The position numbers and the translations under genes were made by a program. A stretch of DNA of 9,809 bases from JBGSBR01 sp041730495. GTDB taxonomy: Bacteria; Patescibacteriota; Microgenomatia; UBA1406; GWC2-37-13. The notes under the pieces were generated by a model. That model was not told the DNA's origin. It did no database searches and saw only the letters and a list, made by a program, of their open reading frames with translations. Position 1 is the first letter of the stretch. Each line of letters starts with the position of its first letter. Below are positions 1 through 6,268 of this stretch, one piece after another. The stretch covers positions 1 to 9,809 of the forward strand of contig JBGSBR010000029.1 in assembly GCA_041730495.1 (NCBI GenBank), in the 5' to 3' direction.

Positions 1-1729
1 CTCCTGTGTTACTATTGCCATCATTGATATACCTAATCTGTACTTCACTAGCTGTGATTGCGCCGATATATGGTACTTCGTATGTCTCAAATTGTCCTAA
101 GGTAGCGTTTGCATCAATATTATAGATACGTTGTGCGAAAGCCCCACGAATAAAGATATCCATAGTTGGATATACTCCATCTGAGACAGTACCGGCAGCA
201 AATACTTTTAGGTTTCTTACTGTTGTTGTCGGTGTGGGTATCGGTGTCTCTGTAGGAATAGGTGTCATAGTCTCCGTTGGAACAGGTGTTTCTGACGGAG
301 CTGGAATATCGGTGGGTGCAATGGTAGGTTCGGGTACATATTCGTAGGCACCCATTTCTGTAGCGAGACCTTGTGGGACAGCTCGATAATCAAGATCATA
401 ATCATAAAGTCCGGTAGTACCTTGATCTATCGCTGGTGAATCTGCAAGTAGCTCGAATGAGCTTTGAGCTATATCAAGGAATCGAGGATCAGCGATACGA
501 GAAGTAGCGGCGATCGTGATTCCGCTGATCTGTGGGTTACCATTGGTAGCCCAGTACAGATTAAAGCCTTCATTGATTGGTCCATTGGCTTGGATCGCAT
601 GCATCTCAGACCACACAATATTATTTTTCAGCTCAAGTAGATCTTCGGCGCAACCAGTGTTACAGATAATTGCCTGACTTTGAGGACCAGTAAGATAGAC
701 AGTATTGTTATATGCTTTTGTGCCACGTGCAGGACCAAAAGCTGATGTATTACCATGATTGACGATAAAACGTGAACGCACAGTCGGTGCGACATGGAGA
801 TTATAAGCAAAGATATTGTCTTCTGATTTTTTGGTTGGATCTGTCTGATCGCCACCAATCTCAGAGAAGACGCGATCATTGATCGCGATGTTATGGTGGA
901 TAAGATTTCTTTTCGCTATAAAAAGCTCAATTGTATTTCCATGGTCAAAGCCGACAAGATCATACGAACACCAGGCATTATTATCTTTCAAATAGTTGTA
1001 AGCGATTTCATTATCATCACCTTTTAAGTTGATACCCCAAGCACCTATGTCTTCACTCTGTGGGGGAGCTTGAGCGGTGAGGACCTGCATGACATTATTA
1101 TTAGTGATTTCATTATGCAGTACTTTATTGTGGTGATTTGGATTGCGGTTGAAATGAATACCTGCGGTTTGCAAAGATGCTTTTGAGTACTGAATCGTGT
1201 TATACGATGATCCCATGAAGTTGAAACCAGTGTAAAATCCATACGTTTGATTTTCACAAGCTGGATCTGTTGGAGCATTAGTGCGTTTGGTTTCGAGATA
1301 CTCGAGTACTTGATGCGTGCCTGTTATTTCGACGTTGTTTGCAGTGGTTGAGTTGTAAATGAGCGGAAGTGAACCTTCGCCATACGCACTAATAGTAATT
1401 GGTGCATCGACAGTGCCATTCCAACGAGCTTTTAGCGGACCGATCCATGAGCAGTTTTTTTTGAAAAGAATACCATCGCCTGGTTGGAGGTTCGCAGTGT
1501 TTGCCTTTGTCATGTTTTTCCAGGCGGTTGAGTCGCTCGTACCAGAGTTTGAGTCATTTCCTGTTTGGCAATCGACATAATATGTTGTCCCACTGATTGC
1601 GGCTGCGCGAGTATTGGTACTGAGAGAAGATTGCTGATTGAGACCGAAGGTGCCGATAGCAGCAGTTAATGCAAATACAAAAAATGTCCCCATACCGATT
1701 AAATGTTTTTTGGAAGAATATGTGTTCAT
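1..1729 (-). CDS. Secreted right-handed beta-helix protein with CBM60-like module (3' end outside window)
   Basis: This minus-strand frame stays open from ATG 1729 to the window edge, giving 576 residues with no stop. Residues 1-30 form a basic then hydrophobic signal peptide, with possible cleavage after Ala-Ala-Ala at 42-44. Next comes the usual opening of secreted parallel beta-helix proteins (YYVD at 50-53, then G-N-D-S-N-S-G-T near 57-64 and a QPGDGILF stretch). Asn-rich coils with NNI/HHN/NEI-type turns follow to about residue 430, and an AIDQG...GAYEY closing motif ends near 463. Residues about 465-503 are a Pro/Thr/Glu linker. From about 504 the sequence (VYPTMDIFIRG...ITASEVQIRYIND) resembles calcium-dependent xylan-binding CBM60-like modules. 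Family knowledge suggests polysaccharide binding or lyase/hydrolase activity at the cell surface, but no catalytic residues can be assigned. The part outside the window may carry a dockerin or anchor. Start choice is supported by the promoter at 1749-1777. Fold is fairly sure; enzymatic activity is unknown. Confidence 0.82.
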   Translation of the reverse strand, partial: MNTYSSKKHLIGMGTFFVFALTAAIGTFGLNQQSSLSTNTRAAAISGTTYYVDCQTGNDSNSGTSDSTAWKNMTKANTANLQPGDGILFKKNCSWIGPLKARWNGTVDAPITISAYGEGSLPLIYNSTTANNVEITGTHQVLEYLETKRTNAPTDPACENQTYGFYTGFNFMGSSYNTIQYSKASLQTAGIHFNRNPNHHNKVLHNEITNNNVMQVLTAQAPPQSEDIGAWGINLKGDDNEIAYNYLKDNNAWCSYDLVGFDHGNTIELFIAKRNLIHHNIAINDRVFSEIGGDQTDPTKKSEDNIFAYNLHVAPTVRSRFIVNHGNTSAFGPARGTKAYNNTVYLTGPQSQAIICNTGCAEDLLELKNNIVWSEMHAIQANGPINEGFNLYWATNGNPQISGITIAATSRIADPRFLDIAQSSFELLADSPAIDQGTTGLYDYDLDYRAVPQGLATEMGAYEYVPEPTIAPTDIPAPSETPVPTETMTPIPTETPIPTPTTTVRNLKVFAAGTVSDGVYPTMDIFIRGAFAQRIYNIDANATLGQFETYEVPYIGAITASEVQIRYINDGNSNTG

Positions 1730-1748
1730 GTATGTGTGAACTGTCTAC

Positions 1749-1777
1749 ATCGTAAGCTAGATCAAATCGCTTGTCAA
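1749..1777 (-). promoter_or_regulatory. Sigma-70-type promoter of the beta-helix gene
   Basis: Read on the minus strand there is a perfect -35 box TTGACA (1777-1772), a 17-nt spacer and a -10 box TACGAT (1754-1749). The predicted transcription start is near 1742, giving a leader of about 13 nt before ATG 1729 with no Shine-Dalgarno sequence. It is the best -35 match in the window and lies in the 93-bp region shared with the divergent dockerin gene. Confidence 0.7.
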
Positions 1778-1810
1778 TAAGTGACACTTCACAAAGCGGT
1801 ATGAACATGC

Positions 1811-1816
1811 TACAGT
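1811..1816 (+). promoter_or_regulatory. -10 box for the dockerin protein gene (leaderless start)
   Basis: TACAGT lies 6 nt upstream of ATG 1823, so the predicted transcription start falls on the A of the start codon. No convincing -35 box sits 16-18 nt upstream. The call rests on the same spacing recurring at other genes here. Confidence 0.45.
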
Positions 1817-1822
1817 GTTACT

Positions 1823-3196
1823 ATGCTTCAAGCTGCTACTGTTGTCAAACACCGCCACATGCTCAAAATCCTTTCATTTATCTTGGTGACAGGCATTAGT
1901 GCAACCGGATTATTTTGGTATATAAATGAATATATATATAAGTCGAGTGCATCTTTTCCGATTGTGCAAGCCACTATGGTGGCTCCCACTGAATCAGTTA
2001 TGGGAGATGAGTTTAATGTTAGTGTGAGACTCTCTGGTCAACAGGTGAGTGGAGTAGAGCTGTATCTTTTATATTCCGGCGACGTAGTAAAGTATTATAA
2101 AGAAGATCATCCTACAGAGTCAGGTATGACTCAGTTACCAGCCAGTTATTTTGCACCTCCCGTGGTCGAAACAATCAGTGATCAAGGAAGAGGTACTAAA
2201 TTATTGAAACTGACATTAGTAACACTTGGTCAACAAACGGTATCTGATGTCCAGCTTAATTTCAGATTTACTGGTAAAGTGGCAGGTGCCAGTGCATTTA
2301 CGATGGTGACTGATGCCGGGAACTCTCGTATTGTGGGTCCCGATAGTACCGGTACTGCTACATATTTCGAGATTCAGCCATTAAATCCAACAGCGAATAC
2401 CACTATCATCACAGGTCCAGATCGTCCAGCTGAAGATCCTGCACCTACAGTGATACCCACTATTATTGCTGGAAATTCACCAATTCCTACAAGACCTGTG
2501 GTTACGCCAACACAGACATTGACACTAGCCCCGTCTATCAGACCAAGCACACGACCTGTAATTACATTGGCTCCGACATTTACTCCCAATAACCCCACAG
2601 CTACACCGACGCAAACTCAAACAAATGATAGTCCAACAGGAGCGATTATTGTCAATTTCAGTATCAAGTTACAAGGTGTCACGAGGCAACCAATTGAAGC
2701 ATATCGCTTGCTTGATACAGTCGTTCAAGCAGAGGATAGTAGTGGTCGAGGATACTTAGCCAATATTGTAAAGCTTAATATTGGTGCCAACGGAATCGCA
2801 GCTGGTCAAGCGGTATTTCCAGCAACGACAGGTATCCGACCAGGTTCTAATTACACGTTATATATCAAACCTGCCAAACATATTCGTAAGAAAATTTGTG
2901 AAGACAGACCAGTTGAGTTTACACCAGGTAGTTATCGCTGTTTAGATGACAGTAAGATCACGCTTGCGGCCGGTGAGCAGACTATGAATTTCACAGGTGT
3001 CTATCTTCTCGGTGGTGATCTTCCTACACAAGATGGTGTGGTGAATGCACGCGATATTATTCAGGTTCGTTCACAGCTTGGAAGTAGCACAGTTGATGCA
3101 GTCGCAAAATCTGATCTAAACTTCGATGGTATTGTCGATAGTCAGGATTATACGATTGTTTTGTCAGCGCTTGGATTTAAGTTTGATGAAGAATAA
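1823..3196 (+). CDS. Membrane-anchored cohesin-like/dockerin protein
   Basis: The product has 457 residues and probably faces outward from the membrane. Residues about 14-33 are a hydrophobic anchor or uncleaved signal. Residues about 48-185 look like a divergent cohesin-type beta-sandwich (DEFNVSVRLSG, then GVELYLLYSG, the cohesin pattern of a bounded strand followed by an aliphatic strand). A Pro/Thr linker covers about 195-272. A beta-domain at about 274-395 contains PAKHIRKKIC and YRCLDD, with two Cys that could pair. A dockerin closes the protein (397-457). Its second calcium loop is canonical (D431, N433, D435, G436, D439, D442); its first loop (D399 to D411) is one residue too long. 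Dockerins bind cohesins, so this protein can in principle bind its neighbours or itself. The domain order resembles a recurring Patescibacteria surface family. ATG 1823 is chosen because a -10 box sits 6 nt upstream; Met13 is the alternative. Confidence 0.8.
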   Translation: MLQAATVVKHRHMLKILSFILVTGISATGLFWYINEYIYKSSASFPIVQATMVAPTESVMGDEFNVSVRLSGQQVSGVELYLLYSGDVVKYYKEDHPTESGMTQLPASYFAPPVVETISDQGRGTKLLKLTLVTLGQQTVSDVQLNFRFTGKVAGASAFTMVTDAGNSRIVGPDSTGTATYFEIQPLNPTANTTIITGPDRPAEDPAPTVIPTIIAGNSPIPTRPVVTPTQTLTLAPSIRPSTRPVITLAPTFTPNNPTATPTQTQTNDSPTGAIIVNFSIKLQGVTRQPIEAYRLLDTVVQAEDSSGRGYLANIVKLNIGANGIAAGQAVFPATTGIRPGSNYTLYIKPAKHIRKKICEDRPVEFTPGSYRCLDDSKITLAAGEQTMNFTGVYLLGGDLPTQDGVVNARDIIQVRSQLGSSTVDAVAKSDLNFDGIVDSQDYTIVLSALGFKFDEE

Positions 3197-3206
3197 GACT
3201 AAATTG

Positions 3207-3220
3207 ATTGCTATATTGTT
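3207..3220 (+). repeat. 14-nt repeat, copy 1 (octamer family)
   Basis: ATTGCTATATTGTT occurs here and again exactly at 7401-7414. It contains two ATTG units 8 nt apart (3207 and 3215), the same period as the array at 7388-7452. It lies just after the dockerin gene and supplies most of the -35 box (3216-3221) of the next gene. Confidence 0.6.
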
Positions 3221-3244
3221 CTTTTTTTTTAAATAGTTTACACT
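3216..3244 (+). promoter_or_regulatory. Promoter of the short cohesin-like gene (leaderless)
   Basis: TTGTTC (3216-3221), a 17-nt spacer and TACACT (3239-3244) end 7 nt before ATG 3252, placing the predicted transcription start 1 nt before the start codon. The spacer begins with nine T residues (3222-3230), which could also help end transcription of the gene upstream, though no stable hairpin precedes them. Confidence 0.6.
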
Positions 3245-3251
3245 GTAATCT

Positions 3252-3923
3252 ATGGATCCTTTAGACAACACTACAACACCTACAGATATCGGCATGGAAC
3301 CCGTGAAACATCACAGCTATCGGATGATTGTGATAACACTTATCGTGATATTAGTCGGGATCGGCGGAGCGGTTGTGTTGAGTAATAATCTGCTGAAAAG
3401 CAAGATGAAGGAAGAAATTAATCTGACACCTACGGGCACAAGTGCTACTACTGAAAATGAAACACAAACAGTACCTGTAGTTGAGCCGATTGCCAATAGA
3501 GCTCAACCATGGGTAGAAATAGTTCAATCTACACAACAACCAGCGGTGGTTGGTCAAGATCTGACTCTTGATGTCGTGGCTAGTTCGACAGGCAAAGATA
3601 TAACTGGTTATGATGTTTTGATTTACATTGACCGTACGATGTTTGATATTGTTTCAGTGACCTCAGATTTACCTAATTTCAGTATCTATCAGTTTGACAA
3701 GAAAACTCATCTCACGGTAACTGGGATCAAAGATTTACAAGATCGTACGCAAAGTATTTTCGATAATACGATTTTGCTAAAAGTGGTTGTCCGACCCAAA
3801 CAAGTAGGGTCAGGTACAGTAAGTCTCTATAAATCTGAAGGAAAAGAAAAAACACAGCTTGTCGATGCACAAGTTACGGTCATTGAACCTCAGATTGGTT
3901 CTTCACAAATATCTATACAATAA
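3252..3923 (+). CDS. N-terminally anchored cohesin-like protein
   Basis: The product has 223 residues. About 24 polar residues precede a single strong membrane segment (25-44), followed by basic KSKMKEE, so the C-terminal part is probably outside the cell (type II topology). A short Thr-rich spacer runs to about 83. Residues about 86-215 look like a cohesin-type domain: PAVVGQDLTLDVVASSTGKDITGYDVLIYIDRT is split into the usual 'bounded' strand and 'internal aliphatic' strand, and LLKVVVRPKQVGSGTVSLY matches the late cohesin strands. No catalytic motif is visible. The stop codon overlaps the start of the next cohesin gene by one base (TAATG), implying an operon and translational coupling. Probable role: anchoring partner for dockerin-bearing proteins such as the one encoded just upstream. 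The cohesin call is by pattern only and would benefit from profile comparison. Confidence 0.75.
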   Translation: MDPLDNTTTPTDIGMEPVKHHSYRMIVITLIVILVGIGGAVVLSNNLLKSKMKEEINLTPTGTSATTENETQTVPVVEPIANRAQPWVEIVQSTQQPAVVGQDLTLDVVASSTGKDITGYDVLIYIDRTMFDIVSVTSDLPNFSIYQFDKKTHLTVTGIKDLQDRTQSIFDNTILLKVVVRPKQVGSGTVSLYKSEGKEKTQLVDAQVTVIEPQIGSSQISIQ

Positions 3924-4609
3924 TGCAAAAATCATTTTCAACTAAATTAGTTTTTCAGCTCACGACATTTATCGTAATGATGTTTCTGTATGCTACTGCT
4001 GCACAAGCAGTTTCTGCGGCATCGTTACAGTTTAATCCAGCCTCATCAAGCGTAGCTGACGAAGAAAGCTTCACGGTCGAGGTCCAAGTAAACCCAGGTA
4101 CAGCTCAGATTGCGGGTACCGATATTTATTTGTTGTACGATCCAGCATTTCTTGAGTTGCAAACGATAACCGCAGGTTCTTATTTTCCACTTGTAAATAA
4201 TATTCCCAGTTCTGGTCGAGTGTATATCTCTGGTGTAGTCGCTAATCAAGGTGAATTCAAGACGGGAGTAGGGACAGTCGCAAGTGTTTCGTTCAAAGCT
4301 TTACAAACTGGTTCAACTACACTCCGTTATGACTGTGATCTCACCAAGACAGATACCTCAAAAATCGTCCAAAATGATATCAATGCAACCAATATCATCG
4401 ACTGTGCTACAAACTCAACTCATGCTGTCACAATCGGAGCAGCAGGTACGGGTACTGGTGGCACAGGTACAGGAGGAACTGGTGGTACCGGAAGTGGCAG
4501 CGAGTTGCCTCAAAGTGGTGTCACTGAAACTATGGTTACATTTGCTACAACTGGTGGCCTTTTGCTCGTCGTAGGACTCATGATTCGTTCGTTGATTTTT
4601 CTGCTATAG
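3923..4609 (+). CDS. Secreted cohesin-domain protein with LPQSG sortase-like C-terminus
   Basis: The product has 228 residues. A signal peptide spans 1-32 (hydrophobic 9-27, Ala-Gln-Ala-Val-Ser-Ala before the likely cut). Residues about 34-170 form a good cohesin domain: LQFNPASSSVADEESFTVEVQ is split into strand pairs, then IAGTDIYLLYDPAFLEL, which is the hallmark cohesin strand, and VGTVASVSFKAL. Two Cys (in YDCDL and IIDCA) could pair. A Gly/Thr linker (about 172-193) is encoded by GGTACN-type repeats. Then come LPQSG (195-199) and a hydrophobic segment to the C-terminus. This layout is that of a sortase-anchored wall protein, but the tail after Arg222 is hydrophobic (SLIFLL) instead of basic. 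It may therefore simply be a C-terminal membrane anchor. The start codon overlaps the previous stop by 1 nt and has no Shine-Dalgarno sequence, suggesting coupled translation. Likely surface receptor for dockerins. Confidence 0.85.
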   Translation: MQKSFSTKLVFQLTTFIVMMFLYATAAQAVSAASLQFNPASSSVADEESFTVEVQVNPGTAQIAGTDIYLLYDPAFLELQTITAGSYFPLVNNIPSSGRVYISGVVANQGEFKTGVGTVASVSFKALQTGSTTLRYDCDLTKTDTSKIVQNDINATNIIDCATNSTHAVTIGAAGTGTGGTGTGGTGGTGSGSELPQSGVTETMVTFATTGGLLLVVGLMIRSLIFLL

Positions 4610-4628
4610 ACTAGATAATTCATACTTC

Positions 4629-4640
4629 TTCAGATCTGAA
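4629..4640. promoter_or_regulatory. 12-bp perfect palindrome in the FN3 gene promoter (possible operator)
   Basis: TTCAGATCTGAA is a perfect 12-bp palindrome lying just upstream of the extended -10 box at 4644-4652, across the place where a -35 box would be. The position suits a repressor or activator site. It is also compatible with chance, as no second copy was seen. Confidence 0.3.
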
Positions 4641-4643
4641 ATA

Positions 4644-4652
4644 TGCTAATAT
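4644..4652 (+). promoter_or_regulatory. Extended -10 box for the FN3 protein gene (leaderless)
   Basis: TGCTAATAT is an extended -10 (TGn plus TAATAT), 7 nt before ATG 4660. An upstream ATG at 4651 lies inside this box, so it is unlikely to be on the mRNA. No clear -35 box is seen, which fits the use of the extended motif. Confidence 0.5.
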
Positions 4653-4659
4653 GATACCT

Positions 4660-5691
4660 ATGACGGCTCAGTATTCGACAGTCATTCAGACACACTCCAA
4701 AGCACGTATTATCGCACTTATTATCGGTATCGGCCTCGCCATGCCGCTCTTATTTTTTGGTTTTTTGACAGCCCAACAAGCGATGACTCGAGCTTCTGAT
4801 CAAGCTCCGCAATCAGTAGTAGTATCTGGTATCACCAAATCTTCAGCAAGTATCCAATGGGCAACTGATAGAGAATCGCAAGCAATGGTCGAGTATGGGA
4901 CTTCTCCTGGAGACCTCAATCAATTTGCACCTGAGGCCAGTAGTGTCACTGATCATGAAGTGAAGTTGACCTTGCTTACACCCTCGACCACATATTATTT
5001 CAGGATAAAAGTAGGGGATACTGAGTATGATAATGCTGGAGTACCATGGACATTTACTACCAAGACCCTCGCAGGCGAAGATGTCGAAACCGATGTTAAA
5101 GGTGTAGCGGATCAGGTAAAAAATCTGTTGCTTAGCCCGAAACCAAGTACACCTTCTGCTGGGATATTACAATGTTCAAGCATGACTTGTGAGCAAGTTC
5201 GCGGCAACTTAGGTCGTGGTTGTAGTGCACGTGACTATGTACAGTGTATGGCGAAGCAAACAGCGGTGTCTGGTATACCAGGAGTCACCAGTAGACCATC
5301 GATTGCAGTGACTACCGTTACACCGACTCCTACGACAGCTGTCATCACCTCAAATACCTGCAAGCTCGATGAAATCAGAGCAGATAATAGCTGTGTATCT
5401 TGGACTTGGGACACCATGGCGACCAAGTATCCTAGTTGTCAGAATGCTTTTAGTTATTACGAACTTGAGTGTAGTAATACCAGTGCGGTACCGGCTCCTG
5501 GTGTGACCGCAGCTCCGTTGGTACGTTACTTTAAGAATGCAATTGATGATATCGAGATGAACTATGTCACTCTTCCTGAAATCAATCGGCCAACACCTGC
5601 TGCAGGAAGCACTGTGTATTGTCGAGTGCGTGCAGTGGATAAGGCAGGGGATGCTACAGTCTGGATGAGTGGAAGTAGACAGTGTCAGTAA
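4660..5691 (+). CDS. Membrane-anchored, Cys-rich fibronectin type III protein
   Basis: The product has 343 residues from ATG 4660. An in-frame ATG at 4651 is rejected because it falls within the -10 box. A hydrophobic segment (about 16-37) acts as a signal or anchor. Residues about 49-135 are an FN3-like domain of the type found at the start of purple acid phosphatases (SVVVSGITKSSASIQW, AMVEYGTS, LTPSTTYYFRIKV). A central region carries four Cys (172, 177, 188, 196) in a small CSSMTC...CSARDYVQC unit. A Thr/Pro linker lies at about 215-230. The final domain (about 230-343) looks FN3-like (VSWTWD, YYELECS, YCRVRAVDKAGDA) with six more Cys. Ten Cys in all, an even number, suggests disulfides outside the cell. 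No enzyme motif was seen; an adhesive or structural role beside the cohesin proteins is inferred. Its stop overlaps the convergent gene's stop by 7 nt. Confidence 0.75.
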   Translation: MTAQYSTVIQTHSKARIIALIIGIGLAMPLLFFGFLTAQQAMTRASDQAPQSVVVSGITKSSASIQWATDRESQAMVEYGTSPGDLNQFAPEASSVTDHEVKLTLLTPSTTYYFRIKVGDTEYDNAGVPWTFTTKTLAGEDVETDVKGVADQVKNLLLSPKPSTPSAGILQCSSMTCEQVRGNLGRGCSARDYVQCMAKQTAVSGIPGVTSRPSIAVTTVTPTPTTAVITSNTCKLDEIRADNSCVSWTWDTMATKYPSCQNAFSYYELECSNTSAVPAPGVTAAPLVRYFKNAIDDIEMNYVTLPEINRPTPAAGSTVYCRVRAVDKAGDATVWMSGSRQCQ

Positions 5692-6233
5692 GATTGTGAT
5701 CTAGCTCTGTATCTTAAGCCAAAAGCTGCTTCAATTTCTTGTGCTGAGCCATGTAGGAGTGATAATTCTTCGTCTAATACAGTAACAAGCTGCGGCGCTT
5801 GTGCTTTCATTAATGCAATTCTTTCGCCTCGGCCAAGTGCTTCGGTAGGGCAAATAAATTGACCAGCTGTTAAACAGTAGATATGACCTTCAGGACCGAT
5901 TGCATAATAATGTGTTTCGGTGATAGCACCAGTTTGTTCTTCGACACTGCCTTTGACAACTGCTAAGTGACAATTTAAGTTGAGGAGTTGTCTCATAGCT
6001 GGAGTATCGAGTGTAGTACATAAGGTCATTTCACTAAACACTCTTACATGATGATCTAAAGTAATTAAAGGATCATATTTATGTCTTTGTAGAAACTGTA
6101 AATTAACATGTGAATCAGCATACATTCTATATTTATCTTCCCAGGTGGTCTGAAATTGATCCCGAAAAAGCTCAAGAGTGTGTGAATTTTTGAAAGATTC
6201 AAGTATCTCTGTGGAAGTGAGTCGTTCAGTCAT
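5685..6233 (-). CDS. Uncharacterised 182-aa soluble protein
   Basis: I do not recognise this family. The 182-residue product has no signal peptide or membrane segment and is probably cytoplasmic. The N-terminal third is polar and helical (EILESFKNSHTLELFRDQF). The middle (about 60-140) alternates hydrophobic strands (CHLAVVKGS, HYYAIGPEGHIYCL), suggesting an alpha/beta fold, and the C-terminus is helical (LVTVLDEELSLLHGSAQEIEAAF). It has four Cys but no CxxC pair, and no nucleotide-binding or nuclease motif is obvious. The gene is very likely real: it has one of the best promoters in the window (TTGAAC-17-TATAAT, 6 nt before ATG 6233) and a full-length frame. It follows the site-2 protease gene by 35 bp on the same strand but has its own promoter, whose -35 box abuts the protease stop codon. 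Confidence 0.7.
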   Translation of the reverse strand: MTERLTSTEILESFKNSHTLELFRDQFQTTWEDKYRMYADSHVNLQFLQRHKYDPLITLDHHVRVFSEMTLCTTLDTPAMRQLLNLNCHLAVVKGSVEEQTGAITETHYYAIGPEGHIYCLTAGQFICPTEALGRGERIALMKAQAPQLVTVLDEELSLLHGSAQEIEAAFGLRYRARSQSY

Positions 6234-6239
6234 CCGGAT

Positions 6240-6268
6240 ATTATACTATAGGGTGGTATTTAGTTCAA
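6240..6268 (-). promoter_or_regulatory. Strong leaderless promoter of the 182-aa protein gene
   Basis: On the minus strand TTGAAC (6268-6263), a 17-nt spacer and a consensus TATAAT (6245-6240) are followed after 6 nt by ATG 6233. The predicted transcription start coincides with the A of the start codon. The -35 box directly abuts the upstream gene's stop codon (6269-6271). Confidence 0.75.

Noticed and set aside
628..1278. Two other minus-strand frames (628-879 and 1045-1278)
   Set aside because: Both lie wholly inside the beta-helix coding sequence in a shifted frame, and their products show no protein-like pattern.
1554..1808. 84-codon minus-strand frame across the start of the beta-helix gene
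   Set aside because: It overlaps the signal-peptide region of the beta-helix gene in another frame, covers the TTGACA promoter and gives a Cys- and Tyr-rich product with no domain.
3197..3251. Intrinsic terminator at the nine-T run after the dockerin gene
   Set aside because: No stable inverted repeat precedes the T run, and the run is better explained as the spacer of the next promoter.
4441..4500. GGTACN-type repeats as a mobile or regulatory repeat
   Set aside because: They encode an ordinary Gly/Thr linker before the LPQSG motif; codon-level repetition of a low-complexity linker explains them.
4284..4574. 96-codon plus-strand frame inside the cohesin gene
   Set aside because: Out-of-frame reading of the cohesin domain and Gly/Thr repeat region, giving a Val/Gln-rich product; the main frame has clear cohesin motifs.
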